From NCBI GenBank assembly GCA_028829895.1, contig JALGAQ010000009.1, positions 2,356,001 through 2,420,000 of the forward strand: DNA of 64,000 nt. Reading direction: 5' to 3'. How positions within the stretch are numbered: the first letter of the stretch is position 1; each line of letters opens with the position of its first letter. The notes beneath the pieces are model-generated. The model searched no databases, was not told the DNA's origin, and saw only the letters and a program-made list of their open reading frames with translations. The stretch comes from Sinotaia quadrata (lineage: Eukaryota > Mollusca > Gastropoda > Architaenioglossa > Viviparidae). This document shows, one piece after another, positions 35,155 through 45,455 of this stretch. The position numbers and the translations under genes were made by a program.

Positions 35155-35250
35155 CATGGGACGGACCATGGTCAAAGACCCCTAGTAAAAATCTCAACAA
35201 ACAATACCAACTACATAAATGGATAATTATGAAAGGTCATGTTTGAATGA
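35155..35250 (-). repeat. Short dispersed repeat, copy 3
   Basis: Reverse complement contains 'aaacatgacc', 'ggtattgtttgttgaga' and 'ggggtctttgaccatgg', matching 28698-28814. Confidence 0.65.
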
Positions 35251-35984
35251 AGAGTAACTCAACCGAGCGGTTTTGGAGTTACGAACCACACGGCTAAACT
35301 TAGGCGATCAGGCATGCTACATGATCAACTTATTTTTACAAGCTCCCATTTGTGTGATCGACCAGTTAGGATCTTAGTATACGACCAATGAATATTTACG
35401 TGGATAATCCACGGGGTAATCCGACGCAGATCGGTCAGTCTTTATGCATAGGAAGAATTCAGAGCAATTTATATCTGTTTACCGGCACATCTATCGAAGC
35501 CCCTTCACATATTTAACAGACGAACTCTGCGCGCTGCATCTCTATCCTACCTGTTGGCCCTTTCCGAAAGCGGTGACCTACAAGTTCTTCTTGGCAAAGA
35601 CAGATGACATGTCTAAAACATTTTGTCAAAAAATCTGTTGACCGCTCGATGACACCTCTACATCATACCAGTCACTTCAAGTGTACCATCGAGAGAACTG
35701 CTGTTCTTCCGGAGGTCAGGAATCAGGTATATAGTTAATTATATTGTATACTCGGCAAAAATATCATCGTCATACCAGAGCGTTTAATATTTGTTCATCG
35801 TGGGTATTTGGGCTATTCGTGCGCACTGAGAACATGGTACACATACGTGTTGGCGAATTTCCTCCGATGAGTGCAAAAACACTTCTGGCGAGCCACTGTC
35901 TAATTACTCATTAGTAATACGAAATGATAACCAAAATAAATAACCTACGATGATATACATACAGCGCCACCTCGCGGGTTCTGC
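35251..35984. other. No recognisable feature
   Basis: No supported ORF or repeat. Confidence 0.4.
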
Positions 35985-36968
35985 ACGATGTCTGTTGTAT
36001 ATACGCTCTTATGCAGTTTTTATCGATTGTCGTCTTATTTGTGAGTAGCGTTCAATTGTCGTCTTCACCGAACAACAGGCCAAACTGTTATTGGCTGACT
36101 GCTTCAGCTTTCTGCGCAACTGGTTGTGCGTACCATCAATTTAAATATTTGGTTTTACCGTATTACTTACACCTAAAATGTCATTCAAGCGCCCTGCACC
36201 TCTGGAACCTAAACGTTCAAGAAAGGTTATGACACTACATGAAAAAGTACAACTGCTTGATATGATAAAGGAGGGAAACGATTATGCTGCTGTAGGACGC
36301 CATTATGGTGTGAATGAAAGCATCGTGCGTTACATCAAGAAAAATAAACAAGCAATCAGAGCTAGTGTAGATAAGAATTTCTGTGGAAGCGCTAAGATGA
36401 TGAATGTTGTAAGAAATAATGCAATTGTGAGGGTCTTACTCTGGCACGGTTGGCAGAACTAATGTCAAAAGCAAAAGATTTACAAGAGACTGCCAAGTCA
36501 TGAGACCCTCATATGGTTCGTTCGTTGCAATTCTCAAATGCAATTGACTCTGCCATGTCGACCTACAAAACTCTTTTCACCGACAACGGAAACAGCTGCC
36601 AATAACCATGTTCCTGAAGAAGGGTACCACAAACGTCATACCCGAAGAAAAAATGATACAACTTCTTGACTCTATAGAAGAAATGGAACTTTCTACTCCA
36701 GTGTTTCGGTAATAAACGATATTGTCTCCTACGTTTCTTTTTTATTAAAATATAATATTAAAGTAATTTTTACATTACAATTACGGATAAATAAATAACC
36801 GTTTGCAGTATGTTTAAACTAATACTGTATTAATGAGTAGAAGCATCTTTCTGGTGTTTGGGAGACATTTAATAACGTATTTAATATCATAAATATACGC
36901 TTTAAACATGTATCTAATATTCGCGGAGGAGTAAGGAACGTAAACCCCGCGAATAACGGGGTCTCACG
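35985..36968 (+). mobile_element. Tigger/pogo derivative: N-terminal HTH joined to C-terminal tail by internal deletion
   Basis: Frame 36178-36462 encodes the N-terminal DNA-binding domain of a Tigger transposase: FKRPAPLEPKRSRKVMTLHE, then 'QLLDMIKEGNDYAAVGRHYG' and 'ESIVRYIKKNKQAI' (CENP-B/psq-type helix-turn-helix). After 'NVVRNNAIV' the sequence jumps into the end of the transposase (same DNA as 10040-10340), so the DDE domain is deleted. 36423-36735 is otherwise close to the copy at 9495-10615. The 3' terminal repeat is 'accccgcgaataacggggtc' (about 36943-36963). The 5' end is uncertain. Confidence 0.8.
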
Positions 36969-37433
36969 ACGATTTAGGCTAATGAATCGAGTGATTTGGT
37001 GAGAACCTAAAATCCCTCGATGGCTCAAGGGAATAAGCCATAGGATAAAAGAGTCTGCTTAAATTTAATATGGTGCAAAGAACGTGTCAACAATAATGGA
37101 ATCATAGAATGAACAAGTGACCAAAGTTTAGATAGTCTAATAATGAAGTCTGGAGAACGATAGGCTAAAAAGTTGGTATTTAGCAGCTATCACAGAACCA
37201 GCTAATAAAAATAAAACAAAACGGTCGGCCATGAAGACTGTGGCTTCCGAAATCCATTTGAGAAAAAACACGGATGACAGAATCACAGTGCCTAAAGTTA
37301 AAAATGGCCAAAACATTTAATATACGTAGGTGACGCTGTAGAGATTAAAGCATAACAGCTGGTCACAAGATACATAAAAACACAGTGACCAATGTCTGAT
37401 ATGACCAGAATTGATAAAGCGGACGCGACACAA
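36969..37433. other. No recognisable feature up to the gap
   Basis: AT-rich, no supported ORF. It could be part of the gypsy element continuing across the gap, but nothing shows this. Confidence 0.4.
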
Positions 37434-37533
37434 NNNNNNNNNNNNNNNNNNNNNNNNNNNNNNNNNNNNNNNNNNNNNNNNNNNNNNNNNNNNNNNNNNN
37501 NNNNNNNNNNNNNNNNNNNNNNNNNNNNNNNNN
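37434..37533. other. Assembly gap (100 N)
   Basis: Exactly 100 Ns. The integrase fragment starts at its right edge, so part of an LTR element is probably hidden or collapsed here. Confidence 0.97.
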
Positions 37534-38085
37534 ATGCACTCCGATCGTGGATCTTTGTTCATGTCAAATGAACTGAAACAGTACCTTCAGAGCAAAAGCA
37601 CTAGAACCTGTCGCACTACTACGTACAAACCAAGAAGTAACGGTCAAAGGGAACGGCTCGACGGAACAATCTGGAGAGAAATAACTCTTGCACTACAATC
37701 GAGAAATCTCGATGTCGCCAACTGTTCACTGTGCACTGCAAACAACGAAGCAACCCACGAGCGCCTGTTTCGCTACAACCGGAAAGCAACAGCTGGGACA
37801 TCATTGCCAGCATTGCTAGCGACGTCTTCAAAAGTTCTGATCAAGGGGAACTGCCGGATGAATAAGTATGAACCTCTTGTTGATGAAGCAGAGCTGCTTA
37901 ACTGCAATCCGGGATATGCCCATGTGAGGTACTCTAGTGGCTTGAAAGACACTATATCTCTCCGCCAACTAGCACCAACCGCAGAGCCTGAACTGATTCA
38001 TTCGTCCAAAGAAGATGCATCTATAATCGGGACTGATACTTCCAATCATATCGATCCTTCCGAAGGTAACGAATCACTTATTTGA
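37534..38085 (+). pseudogene. Ty3/gypsy-type integrase, C-terminal part
   Basis: From the gap edge: 'MHSDRGSLFMSNELKQYLQ' (HSDRG carries the second catalytic Asp), 'TTYKPRSNGQRERLDGTIW' (with the Glu), then 'CTANNEATHERLF', 'CRMNKYEPLVDEAELL' and 'YSSGLKDTISLRQLAP', ending at a normal stop. About 180 codons are open. The first catalytic Asp, zinc domain, RNase H and RT would lie in or before the gap. The 'T.Y.P..NGQ.ER..GTIW' signature is gypsy integrase; CsRn1-like clade is a guess. It inserts element cDNA in the host chromosome if complete. Confidence 0.75.
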
Positions 38086-38170
38086 CGATCAGCCCTAAGT
38101 CTCCAGTATTTTATCAAAGCCCAATAACATGTTCGTCCCTATATTTTACGCAACAGGGAAATCTGAAACT

Positions 38171-38173
<3 letters not shown>

Positions 38174-38211
<38 letters not shown>
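38174..38211. repeat. (TA)n microsatellite
   Basis: About 19 AT units. On the minus strand it follows 'caagaggttgat' as a possible element tail. Confidence 0.9.
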
Positions 38212-38213
<2 letters not shown>

Positions 38214-38844
38214 ACCTCTTGAATGTCAACATTTTAAAATCAATCCGAGGCATTTGTGTTGTTCGCTGTCTACATTCACTTTCAAAACACTGAAATAAAT
38301 ATGCCCCTACTTCGAAAACGCGATGAACGTGATGAACTTGTAACATACGCTACATACCTATGCATTTATCGTTATACTAACTCTATTAATTATCGTCGAC
38401 TTATCGTTGTAGCTGTTTATTCAATAAATTAACCAGCCAAATTCGCCCAATCCGAATTCTGATATACTACAGAACCCAAAACATGAAAAAATGACGTGAT
38501 CTAAGTCGTGTTGCCTCTTGTCAACTACCAGGATTGGGTCGAAAGAACCACGAGATCCAATGACAACACGATGAAACGTGGCGTGGAGTAGAAATGAATG
38601 GTGTGCTTGCAGTTAGCATATTGTGGCTGAAACTTTAATGGATAGAATGACAAGCACAAAACTTAAAAAACGTTTAGCATCATGTTCTTTTTGCTTTCTA
38701 GCTCATTATGATTAATTTGTAATCCATTTCGCGGGTGATACTCTTGTAAATGATTTGATAGCGCCAAGCTTGGCTTAGAGTGCAAACATATGTGGCACGC
38801 TACTCCAAATCCCTGGGTTAAGTTGCCGGATTCTTAGTCTTCAG

Positions 38845-38940
38845 TCAAACATGACTATTCAAATTCTCCATTTGTGTATATGGTATTGTCTTTGATAATG
38901 GCCCTCCCTTCCCTGATAATCAAATATATTATGTAATAAA
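38845..38940 (+). repeat. Short dispersed repeat, copy 2
   Basis: 'tcaaacatgactattcaaat', 'tccatttgtgtatatggtat' and 'gtaatcaaatatatt'-like end ('ataatcaaatatattatgta'). It lacks about 30 bp present in copy 1. Confidence 0.7.
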
Positions 38941-40834
38941 AATAGGTACATTGACGTATAAGCCAGAATCAAAGTAAGCACATCGATCCGTTTGACTTCC
39001 ATTAAGTTGCAATGACTGGTCTTGAACCACAGATCCAAAAAGAGGAGAAAAATGATCTCATTCTCAAAGCTCCCGTCTATATGGCGAAGTTAGATAACGA
39101 AACTAAAGCATCTATGATACGTTCTAGCAAACACCTGAAATGCTCTTGCTTTACCGAAGGTGAAAACTTACGTGTAATTACGTCAACAAAAGCCCGAAAA
39201 AAGGAATGTTTCCTACAGCCCATACAAGGGAAGTTCTACTTGATACCTTCATGAGCGCCTTTTAATCAAATTCAAGAGTTCGAAAACCAGTGAATGGGAC
39301 TACAATTGGTTTGTTGAGGCAATGAAAATTGATCAAGAGGAGATAGCAATCCTTAAATCACTGAGAAACGGTACTATAATCTCTACGTCAGTGTCAGATT
39401 TCTCAAAGCGTCCAACTATTCTGAAATGCGCTTGAACGAATTTCTTGGTTACTAGCGTCCAAAAACGTAAATCCTGAGTTCCTCGTAAAGATTGTAGTTT
39501 CCTATTTTTGAACATGATTTGATAGACATGAAGTACGTCCTACAAGATGGTGCAAATATAACAATAATGGTGCAGCAATTATGGACGTGGCCATAAACAA
39601 CTTCTACCTCGTGATAATAGATTACATAGACATGAAGAAACTAGTCAAGATGAAAGAATATTGAAATTGTTCTTACAGGCGCGTACATATTGACGGACTG
39701 CAGCGCTAAACCTGGGCATTAAGATTAACTCGGTGAGACTCAGTGTCATACAACTGCTTAGTCACCCAAGCCGAAGCAGATGTCTGAATGGGATACCAAC
39801 ATGGTATGTGAATGTTTACTGTTCAATAAATGTTATGATATTCTGAGTGGGGAAACATCAACTGCTTGAGACAAATAAGGTAATGAAACAGGTTCAATAA
39901 TTTAGTCCCATCTTATTTTAAATAACCAATAGTTCTGGGAACAAAAACCTAATTTCCATTTAGAAATATCTATATACTTCATCGACTGAAAAACTATTGG
40001 ATAAAACTGACGATTATGGAAGCACCGGATTGTTGATAATTTTCCATCAAATCTGATCACTATCGTGAAGTGCAGTAACTGCAATTGATCGACGCGGCTA
40101 CTTGACCAAAAGTGATTACCATAATCACACAGAATAATCGTTCGACACAACGGATAAAATTAGGTCGAACATGAAAACGCAAACTTGTTGATTATGATTT
40201 CTGTAGCATCACAGGCTACGTAGTGTGACCATCTACATCAAAAGTCGTATTAAGTGCGACAGTTGGATCAGATGAATAAAAAAAGTTTGATAAGATATGT
40301 TCCAAATGAGCCCGGATACAACATTCGTTTCAAATCCCTAAATTTCATTAAAACGAAGCAGATTCATCCTGATATAGGAGAAACAATCCAATGAAATGAA
40401 CCGAATGATCTTCCTCTTTAATTAACGCTTCCGAAATTCATTACGCCGCAAAACAGTATTTAAATAAATGACATCACAAAGCATGGAAAATAAGTGGAAC
40501 AGGCAGATCCTGAGAAGAAATGAATAAAAATATCGAACATTTTCGAAGCAAACTTCTGTGGCACATAAAAACCTATGAGCCGAAATCGCATTTATGCGAC
40601 TAGTATAAAATTTTAAAACACACGGAAATGATTTTGCTTTCTGTCTTTAAAAATTGAATGTGCTTGAACATTGATAGCCGTATAATATCAGTCAAGAGGG
40701 AGAAGATTCAGTCGTAAGTGTAGAAAGTGTGAGAATCTCCCACGTTCGAACCCTCAGACCGTAGAAACTCCATCGATGGTCGACAGAGTAGTTCCTGGGA
40801 TGGGTCAGTTAACGGTTTCCTTGGCATAGTTTTT
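38941..40834. other. No recognisable feature
   Basis: An 80-codon frame (39012-39254, +) has coding-like composition but no motif. No repeat seen. Confidence 0.35.
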
Positions 40835-42170
40835 GAAACATTCGTCCAGTGACGCTATAAACGTGGGCACGGAGGTGGCGTTCACGGCCGGATAGGAGGG
40901 GCGTTTCTAGACGATACTGCTCTATACGACAGGTGGTAAACGTGTTTGAGACCGTATGATCGCTTGATCATTAGCCTACGGTTGTGCCCCCTTGTTCGAT
41001 TGTCCGGAGCTCGGGTAACTATAGTATGCAAACCTTGGAACTTTTTGAGAACGACGAGTTTGAAAAGATGGAGTCACTTGTTTCAATGTGAACAAATCAG
41101 TCTTTTACATATTTGAATTGGGAAATCATCCTCGCCGTTAATATTCCCACATATTCCAAACGAGTGTCTTCGTTTCTCGTAGCGGGATGATAGGCGGGAT
41201 ACCCATATTCTAGAATCATCCGGATGTAATTCGGGAACATCGTCTTGAAAATCTTCGGAGACTGTCCGCCGGCACATCCAAACGCCGTCAACCCTGCACT
41301 CCTAGCTGTAACATGGTCGACCGGTTTGAGGTCCTCTTTACTGACGGAGAGATCTTTAGCTGAGGAGTCCATGGGAAAGATTTCATCCTGAAGTAACCTA
41401 CCAAATACCAATAGCTTCGATTACTTAGGAGTGATAGGTAGCTTATTTGACGTAGAACATCGATCATCTTACAGAATTTGTACGTCTTCCCAATAACTTT
41501 ATTTTCAGGTCACTGCGAGCACAGGGTGATTTGGAGGTCATGCACAAAGATCGAGAACAGACAAAGACCGAGTACAGCACCTTGAGGAATCCCCGAATAA
41601 GCGATGCGTCCTGTCGAGAGGGCATTCTCAACAGCGACATGTCTCTTGAGTTAGGTTTCGATCCATCTCAATATCTTACCGCCTATGCCAAGTTTTTTCA
41701 TCACAAAATATAATTGATTACAAGGGTAGGGAGGGTTCATGGTCAAAGGCTTTTTGTAAGAATCTCAAAAAACATTACCAAAAACACAAAGAATTGTAAA
41801 TGGCTATGGTTGACTGAAGTGATACGAGCCTTCTTAGTAGAATGTCCTGATCGACATTATAGAGCAATATCGCATGGACAGGAATCTCTCTTGATGCGCA
41901 CCATTTCCCCCTAGCAACCATTAGATTGGTAGCCCAAGATTTTCCTTTAACAATGCAGTGTTGTTCTGGAGAAAACAGACTATCTTTCGATGTGTTGACG
42001 AAGTTCGAACGGAGAATCTTTTGCATCAACTTGACCAAGCCGGCCATCACGTATAACCGGTCCATAGTTGGCTGGAATAACTTTATCCCACTTGTTGGAT
42101 ATTGGTTTAACAATCCCTACTTTCTGGCAGCACAGGAGGAACCAAGTAATTTACACGATATCATTATTTG
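40835..42170 (-). pseudogene. CR1-type RT remnant (antisense), decayed
   Basis: On the minus strand, in order from high to low coordinates: 'LVKLMQKILRSNFVN', 'KGKSWATNLMVARGKWCA' and 'LLYNVDQDILLRRLVSLQS' (blocks before the active site, 42113-41775), 'KKLGIGGKILRWIET' and 'YSGIPQGAVLGLCLFSIF' (block B, about 41695-41530), then 41411-41097 ('LKPVDHVTARSAGLTAF', 'IRMILEYGYPAYHP'), and finally 'VNATSVPTFIASLDE' near 40850. The FADD region is not readable. A copy of the short dispersed repeat (41708-41815) interrupts it. Confidence 0.75.
41708..41815 (-). repeat. Short dispersed repeat, copy 4, inside CR1 remnant
   Basis: Reverse complement contains 'cctttgaccatgaaccctcc' and 'cttgtaatcaattatatttt'. 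The CR1 sequence is readable on both sides. Confidence 0.65.
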
Positions 42171-42202
42171 CAAAAAACAGTTAAGATAGCTGCTCAATAA
42201 AA

Positions 42203-42220
42203 CACCTAACGCGTTAGGTG
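42203..42220. repeat. Perfect 18-bp palindrome
   Basis: CACCTAACG/CGTTAGGTG is self-complementary over 18 bp. Confidence 0.9.
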
Positions 42221-42642
42221 CAGTTATTAATGGAGGATATGAATTTACCAGTATTTATAACATACACATAACCGATAATTGATGTATTATACATTTAAAA
42301 AAGTAACAAATAAAAACTTACGTTTTCAGATATGTCGCGACAGCTTTCGCAACCGTGATCGGAACAAAAATCACGGTGAGATGAGCTACCAAACATTTCA
42401 ATTATATCTACGCCTACCTCAAAAGTGTCAACTAAAACAGAAATGCGGTGAATTCAAATATCGCGATACATAGTCGAAGATATTTCTATCGTTTCAGTTT
42501 AATCGTCTTATAGCATTGTAAAAATAAAACGAAAATGATGGAAAAAAAGGTATATTGAGTTCTCAGGTTGACGGTTATTAAAATTGGCCAATATTTTATA
42601 TGCATAAAATCTAGGGAATATCTATGATGTGTAAAACATTCA
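42221..42642. other. No recognisable feature
   Basis: AT-rich; a 46-nt stretch with GT-AG-like borders (42330-42375) is discussed as rejected. Confidence 0.4.
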
Positions 42643-42647
42643 ACGAC

Positions 42648-43069
42648 TGTAAAGAAATTACTTGTGCATCCCCCAACTGCCCATCCTGCTACAACCTACC
42701 CTCTATATTGACTTGACCTTTTGTTTATTTGATGTTCTACCACTTTGTCTGACTGCACTTTTGCATTGGTCGTTTACCGGCGTGAGCGAACGTGTTTTCC
42801 TGACCAAGTGTGCTGTCCTGTTTTGTATTCTATTAACCATGTATAGTTGTCTGTCATCAGAACTATCTAACGTATTAGAGGTGTCGGACGTGTATTCAAA
42901 CCTTTGAGGTTTGTATATTTGTACAGTTATTATTAGTTTTTCTTAGAATCGCATAAACCCTTTCAGTCGAGATACTTGGTTCTTGATTGATATCGATTTG
43001 TCGCATATCTCCCGACTTGCAATACCTGCCTGGCAGAGGAATCGTTTATCTGGTTAAACGCTTTCTACA
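42648..43069 (+). repeat. 5' LTR, subfamily A
   Basis: 422 bp. Contains the inverted repeat CAAACCT-TTG-AGGTTTG (42897-42913). Confidence 0.92.
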
Positions 43070-43081
43070 ATTCTCAAAGAG

Positions 43082-44930
43082 ATGACTTCCCCAAAACTTG
43101 GTTTGGGTACGAAAATTGGAACCGAAAATTCGTATGAATTATCGGCATCACTGGACCGCCTGGACTACCCTGATAGAGAACCAGCGTTCATACGGAAGAC
43201 TCGGCAAGTCCCGGGTTAAAATTTTTCTGTTGACAAACCTGGTTCATGTCCCACTATAAGACAACCTCACTTAGTTGGTGATAAGCTTGGTAGTGGATAT
43301 GAGGCCAGGGACAAGAACGAAGCTGGGTACTCGGCCCAGCAAATTTCGATGCAGAAAGGGCCGAAAAACGGTAAGAAAGAAGACGTCGCATGGTGGAGGA
43401 GCTAGAGATTATGGATCGGGAGGACGCCATTTCTCGAGTAAATTCCCCTTCCGAGAGTATCGGACAGAGCTCTGAAGGCCGCATGGAGCCCATACGGGTG
43501 AATGAGCAGTTGCCCCATGTGAAGAGGTACACAATCGTTTGACCGCAGATTCCAGCCCCGGCGGTCGATTTAACAGCATTGAGAGCAGGTCTACCGCGAC
43601 TCGAAATGGTTGAACCGTTCGACGGCAACCCAGGTTCATACTGGAAATTCGTCGGTCAGTTTCAATATTTAGTTGAGCAATGTGTGGTTGACGATGGCAC
43701 GCGGTTGCAGTATCTTAAACACTATTGCGTCGGACCGGCAATAGAAGCCATGTTGGGAGTATATAGTCGCAACGCGGCGCACAGCTATGCTACGGCGTGG
43801 GAGGTGCTAAAGAATCTTTATGGTAGGGACCAAGTAGTCACAAATGCGATTATCGTGGACCTACTTAGGAACCTCAAGAAACACCACGACAGTTCTGGGT
43901 CACTGTCAAACTTAGCTATTCGGATGCGCAGTTGCTACGTAAACCTGCAAAAACGCGACCGAGCCCGAGAATTAGACGGCATGGCGACCCTGGAGAAGAT
44001 CTCGGAAACCCTGCCGGACGACGTTAGGAAAAGGTGGGCTATTTTGGCGCACGAGAGATCGCGAGTGAAGTGTGACGTCAATTTTATGGACCTTTGCAAA
44101 CTGATAGAGGCAGAGTCGCAAATCAGACAGGTTCGATTCGGAAGCTTCATGGAAAAGCCGGTCCCCGTATGGAAAGAACAACCTCGTACCAGAGAGACTC
44201 AACGACCGAACAATCCTGGTCCCTTCCGAGGGAGACAATTTGCGACGGCGGGAAAAGAAGTGCTATACACACTGTGTCGGAGCCCGCACGATCTCGACTG
44301 CTGTCAGCTGTTCCTTAGTATGGCCCCGATGCAACGGTGGGCGGCAGTTCGACGCTGCGGAGCGTGCTTCGTATGCCTAAAGGGAGGCCACATGTCCAAC
44401 TCATGCGCCATAGGGGGACTGTGCGGGCAAGCTGGGTGCAACGGTTGTAGAAGAATCCAAGATTCATTCCCGTCCGTGCCACGACAAGCCCCAACCCTGT
44501 GATACCCCCGCCCTGATTGTTGCTATCCCCACCTTTGTTTTAATGGTGGGCTACACCACCATCTTTATTCACTTTGACTTTTATCGCGGACAGTTACATC
44601 AAGAGCGTTCGCTCCGAGGTAACTTGTTTCTGTTTTACTTGTTTTGTGGACAAATTGCTTATAGACAATAACGGTTTAAGCGTTGACATTTACTTCTTTG
44701 CGTTGGTGTTACCTACTAACGTGAACCTTTGAGGTAATGTACATACCTTGTATTATTGTTTATTATTTAGAATCGCATACATTGTTCCGATAGAATATTT
44801 GTATTCTTGTTGGCCGGGACTTGCGCATCTCTCCAGGTTCATTGCAACTCTGAGGCTCCTATCAACGGATAGGAGATACAACGGTCATCATCACCGAATA
44901 CTCCACTGTAGCACGCAGGAACAAGGGGTC
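43082..44930 (+). pseudogene. BEL/Pao gag with premature stop and a solo LTR in its zinc knuckle
   Basis: Starts 12 nt after the LTR (MTSPKLGLGTKIG). A 1-nt deletion near 43195 and a compensating insertion near 43225 disturb the N-terminus. From 43390 one frame runs to the zinc region with a single TGA at 43540-43542. Visible: 'MVEELEIMDREDAISR', 'EMVEPFDGNPGSYWKFVGQ' (capsid core, DUF1759), 'SYATAWEVLKNLYGRDQ', 'LEKISETLPDDVRKRW', and a zinc region 'CFVCLKGGHMSNSC'. At 44446 a solo LTR interrupts; downstream 'HHHRILHC' is the remainder of the BEL-type zinc motif. Gag packages element RNA in cytoplasmic particles. Confidence 0.85.
44446..44880 (+). repeat. Solo LTR, subfamily B, perfect 5-bp TSD, inserted in gag
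   Basis: Starts TGTAGAAGAATCC, ends GGAGATACA; flanked by ACGGT on both sides (44441-44445, 44881-44885). Same orientation as the host element. It matches the antisense LTRs at 21439, 25311 and 26174. Confidence 0.92.
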
Positions 44931-45455
44931 GAGAGGAGGGTCAACGCGTGCGGTTCTACCAACCTAGGTGTCGACAGTATGGTCTGTCTAGGGCTGCTTC
45001 CTATTCGCATTATAGGGCCCAAAAAATCTCTTATTGTGAACGCCCTGCAAGATAACGGATCCGACATTACGCTAATCGACGAGAACATCGCCAACTCCCT
45101 GGGGTTAGATGGGGTAGACACATCCCTGTGCATCGTTCTCAGGAACCTCAATGTTGAACTCTATTACGTGTAAGTTAAAGGCAACTTCGACCAAGGGGGT
45201 AGGATGGCGAACATCCATAATGCCTTCAGGTTACCTAGCCTGCCGACGAGGTGCGTGTCAACTCCGATCCCCGACTATTCCCAGAAATGGAAACATCTCG
45301 CAAATGTTGACCTGCCACACCTTCTCGACACTGAGATAAATATTCTCATTGGTTCAGACGTGCCAAGTGCTCATAGACCTTTGGAATGCCGCGCCGGTAG
45401 ACTGGAGGAGCCATACGCTGTACGTACCACGCTGGGATGGACTTTGATAGGGTAA
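44931..45455 (+). pseudogene. BEL/Pao protease and linker, frameshifted
   Basis: 'NALQDNGSDITLIDENIANS' is the retropepsin-like active-site region (D-N-G-S in place of D-S/T-G). The frame stops at 45171. Another frame continues from about 45204 with 'YSQKWKHLANVDLPHLL', 'ILIGSDVPSAHRPLEC' and 'EEPYAVRTTLGWTLIG', ending at TAA 45453-45455. Protease matures Gag-Pol. Confidence 0.75.

Noticed and set aside
42330..42375. 46-nt segment between 'gttttcag' and GTGAGA, resembling a micro-exon
   Set aside because: Isolated, not a multiple of three, and no neighbouring exon could be found.
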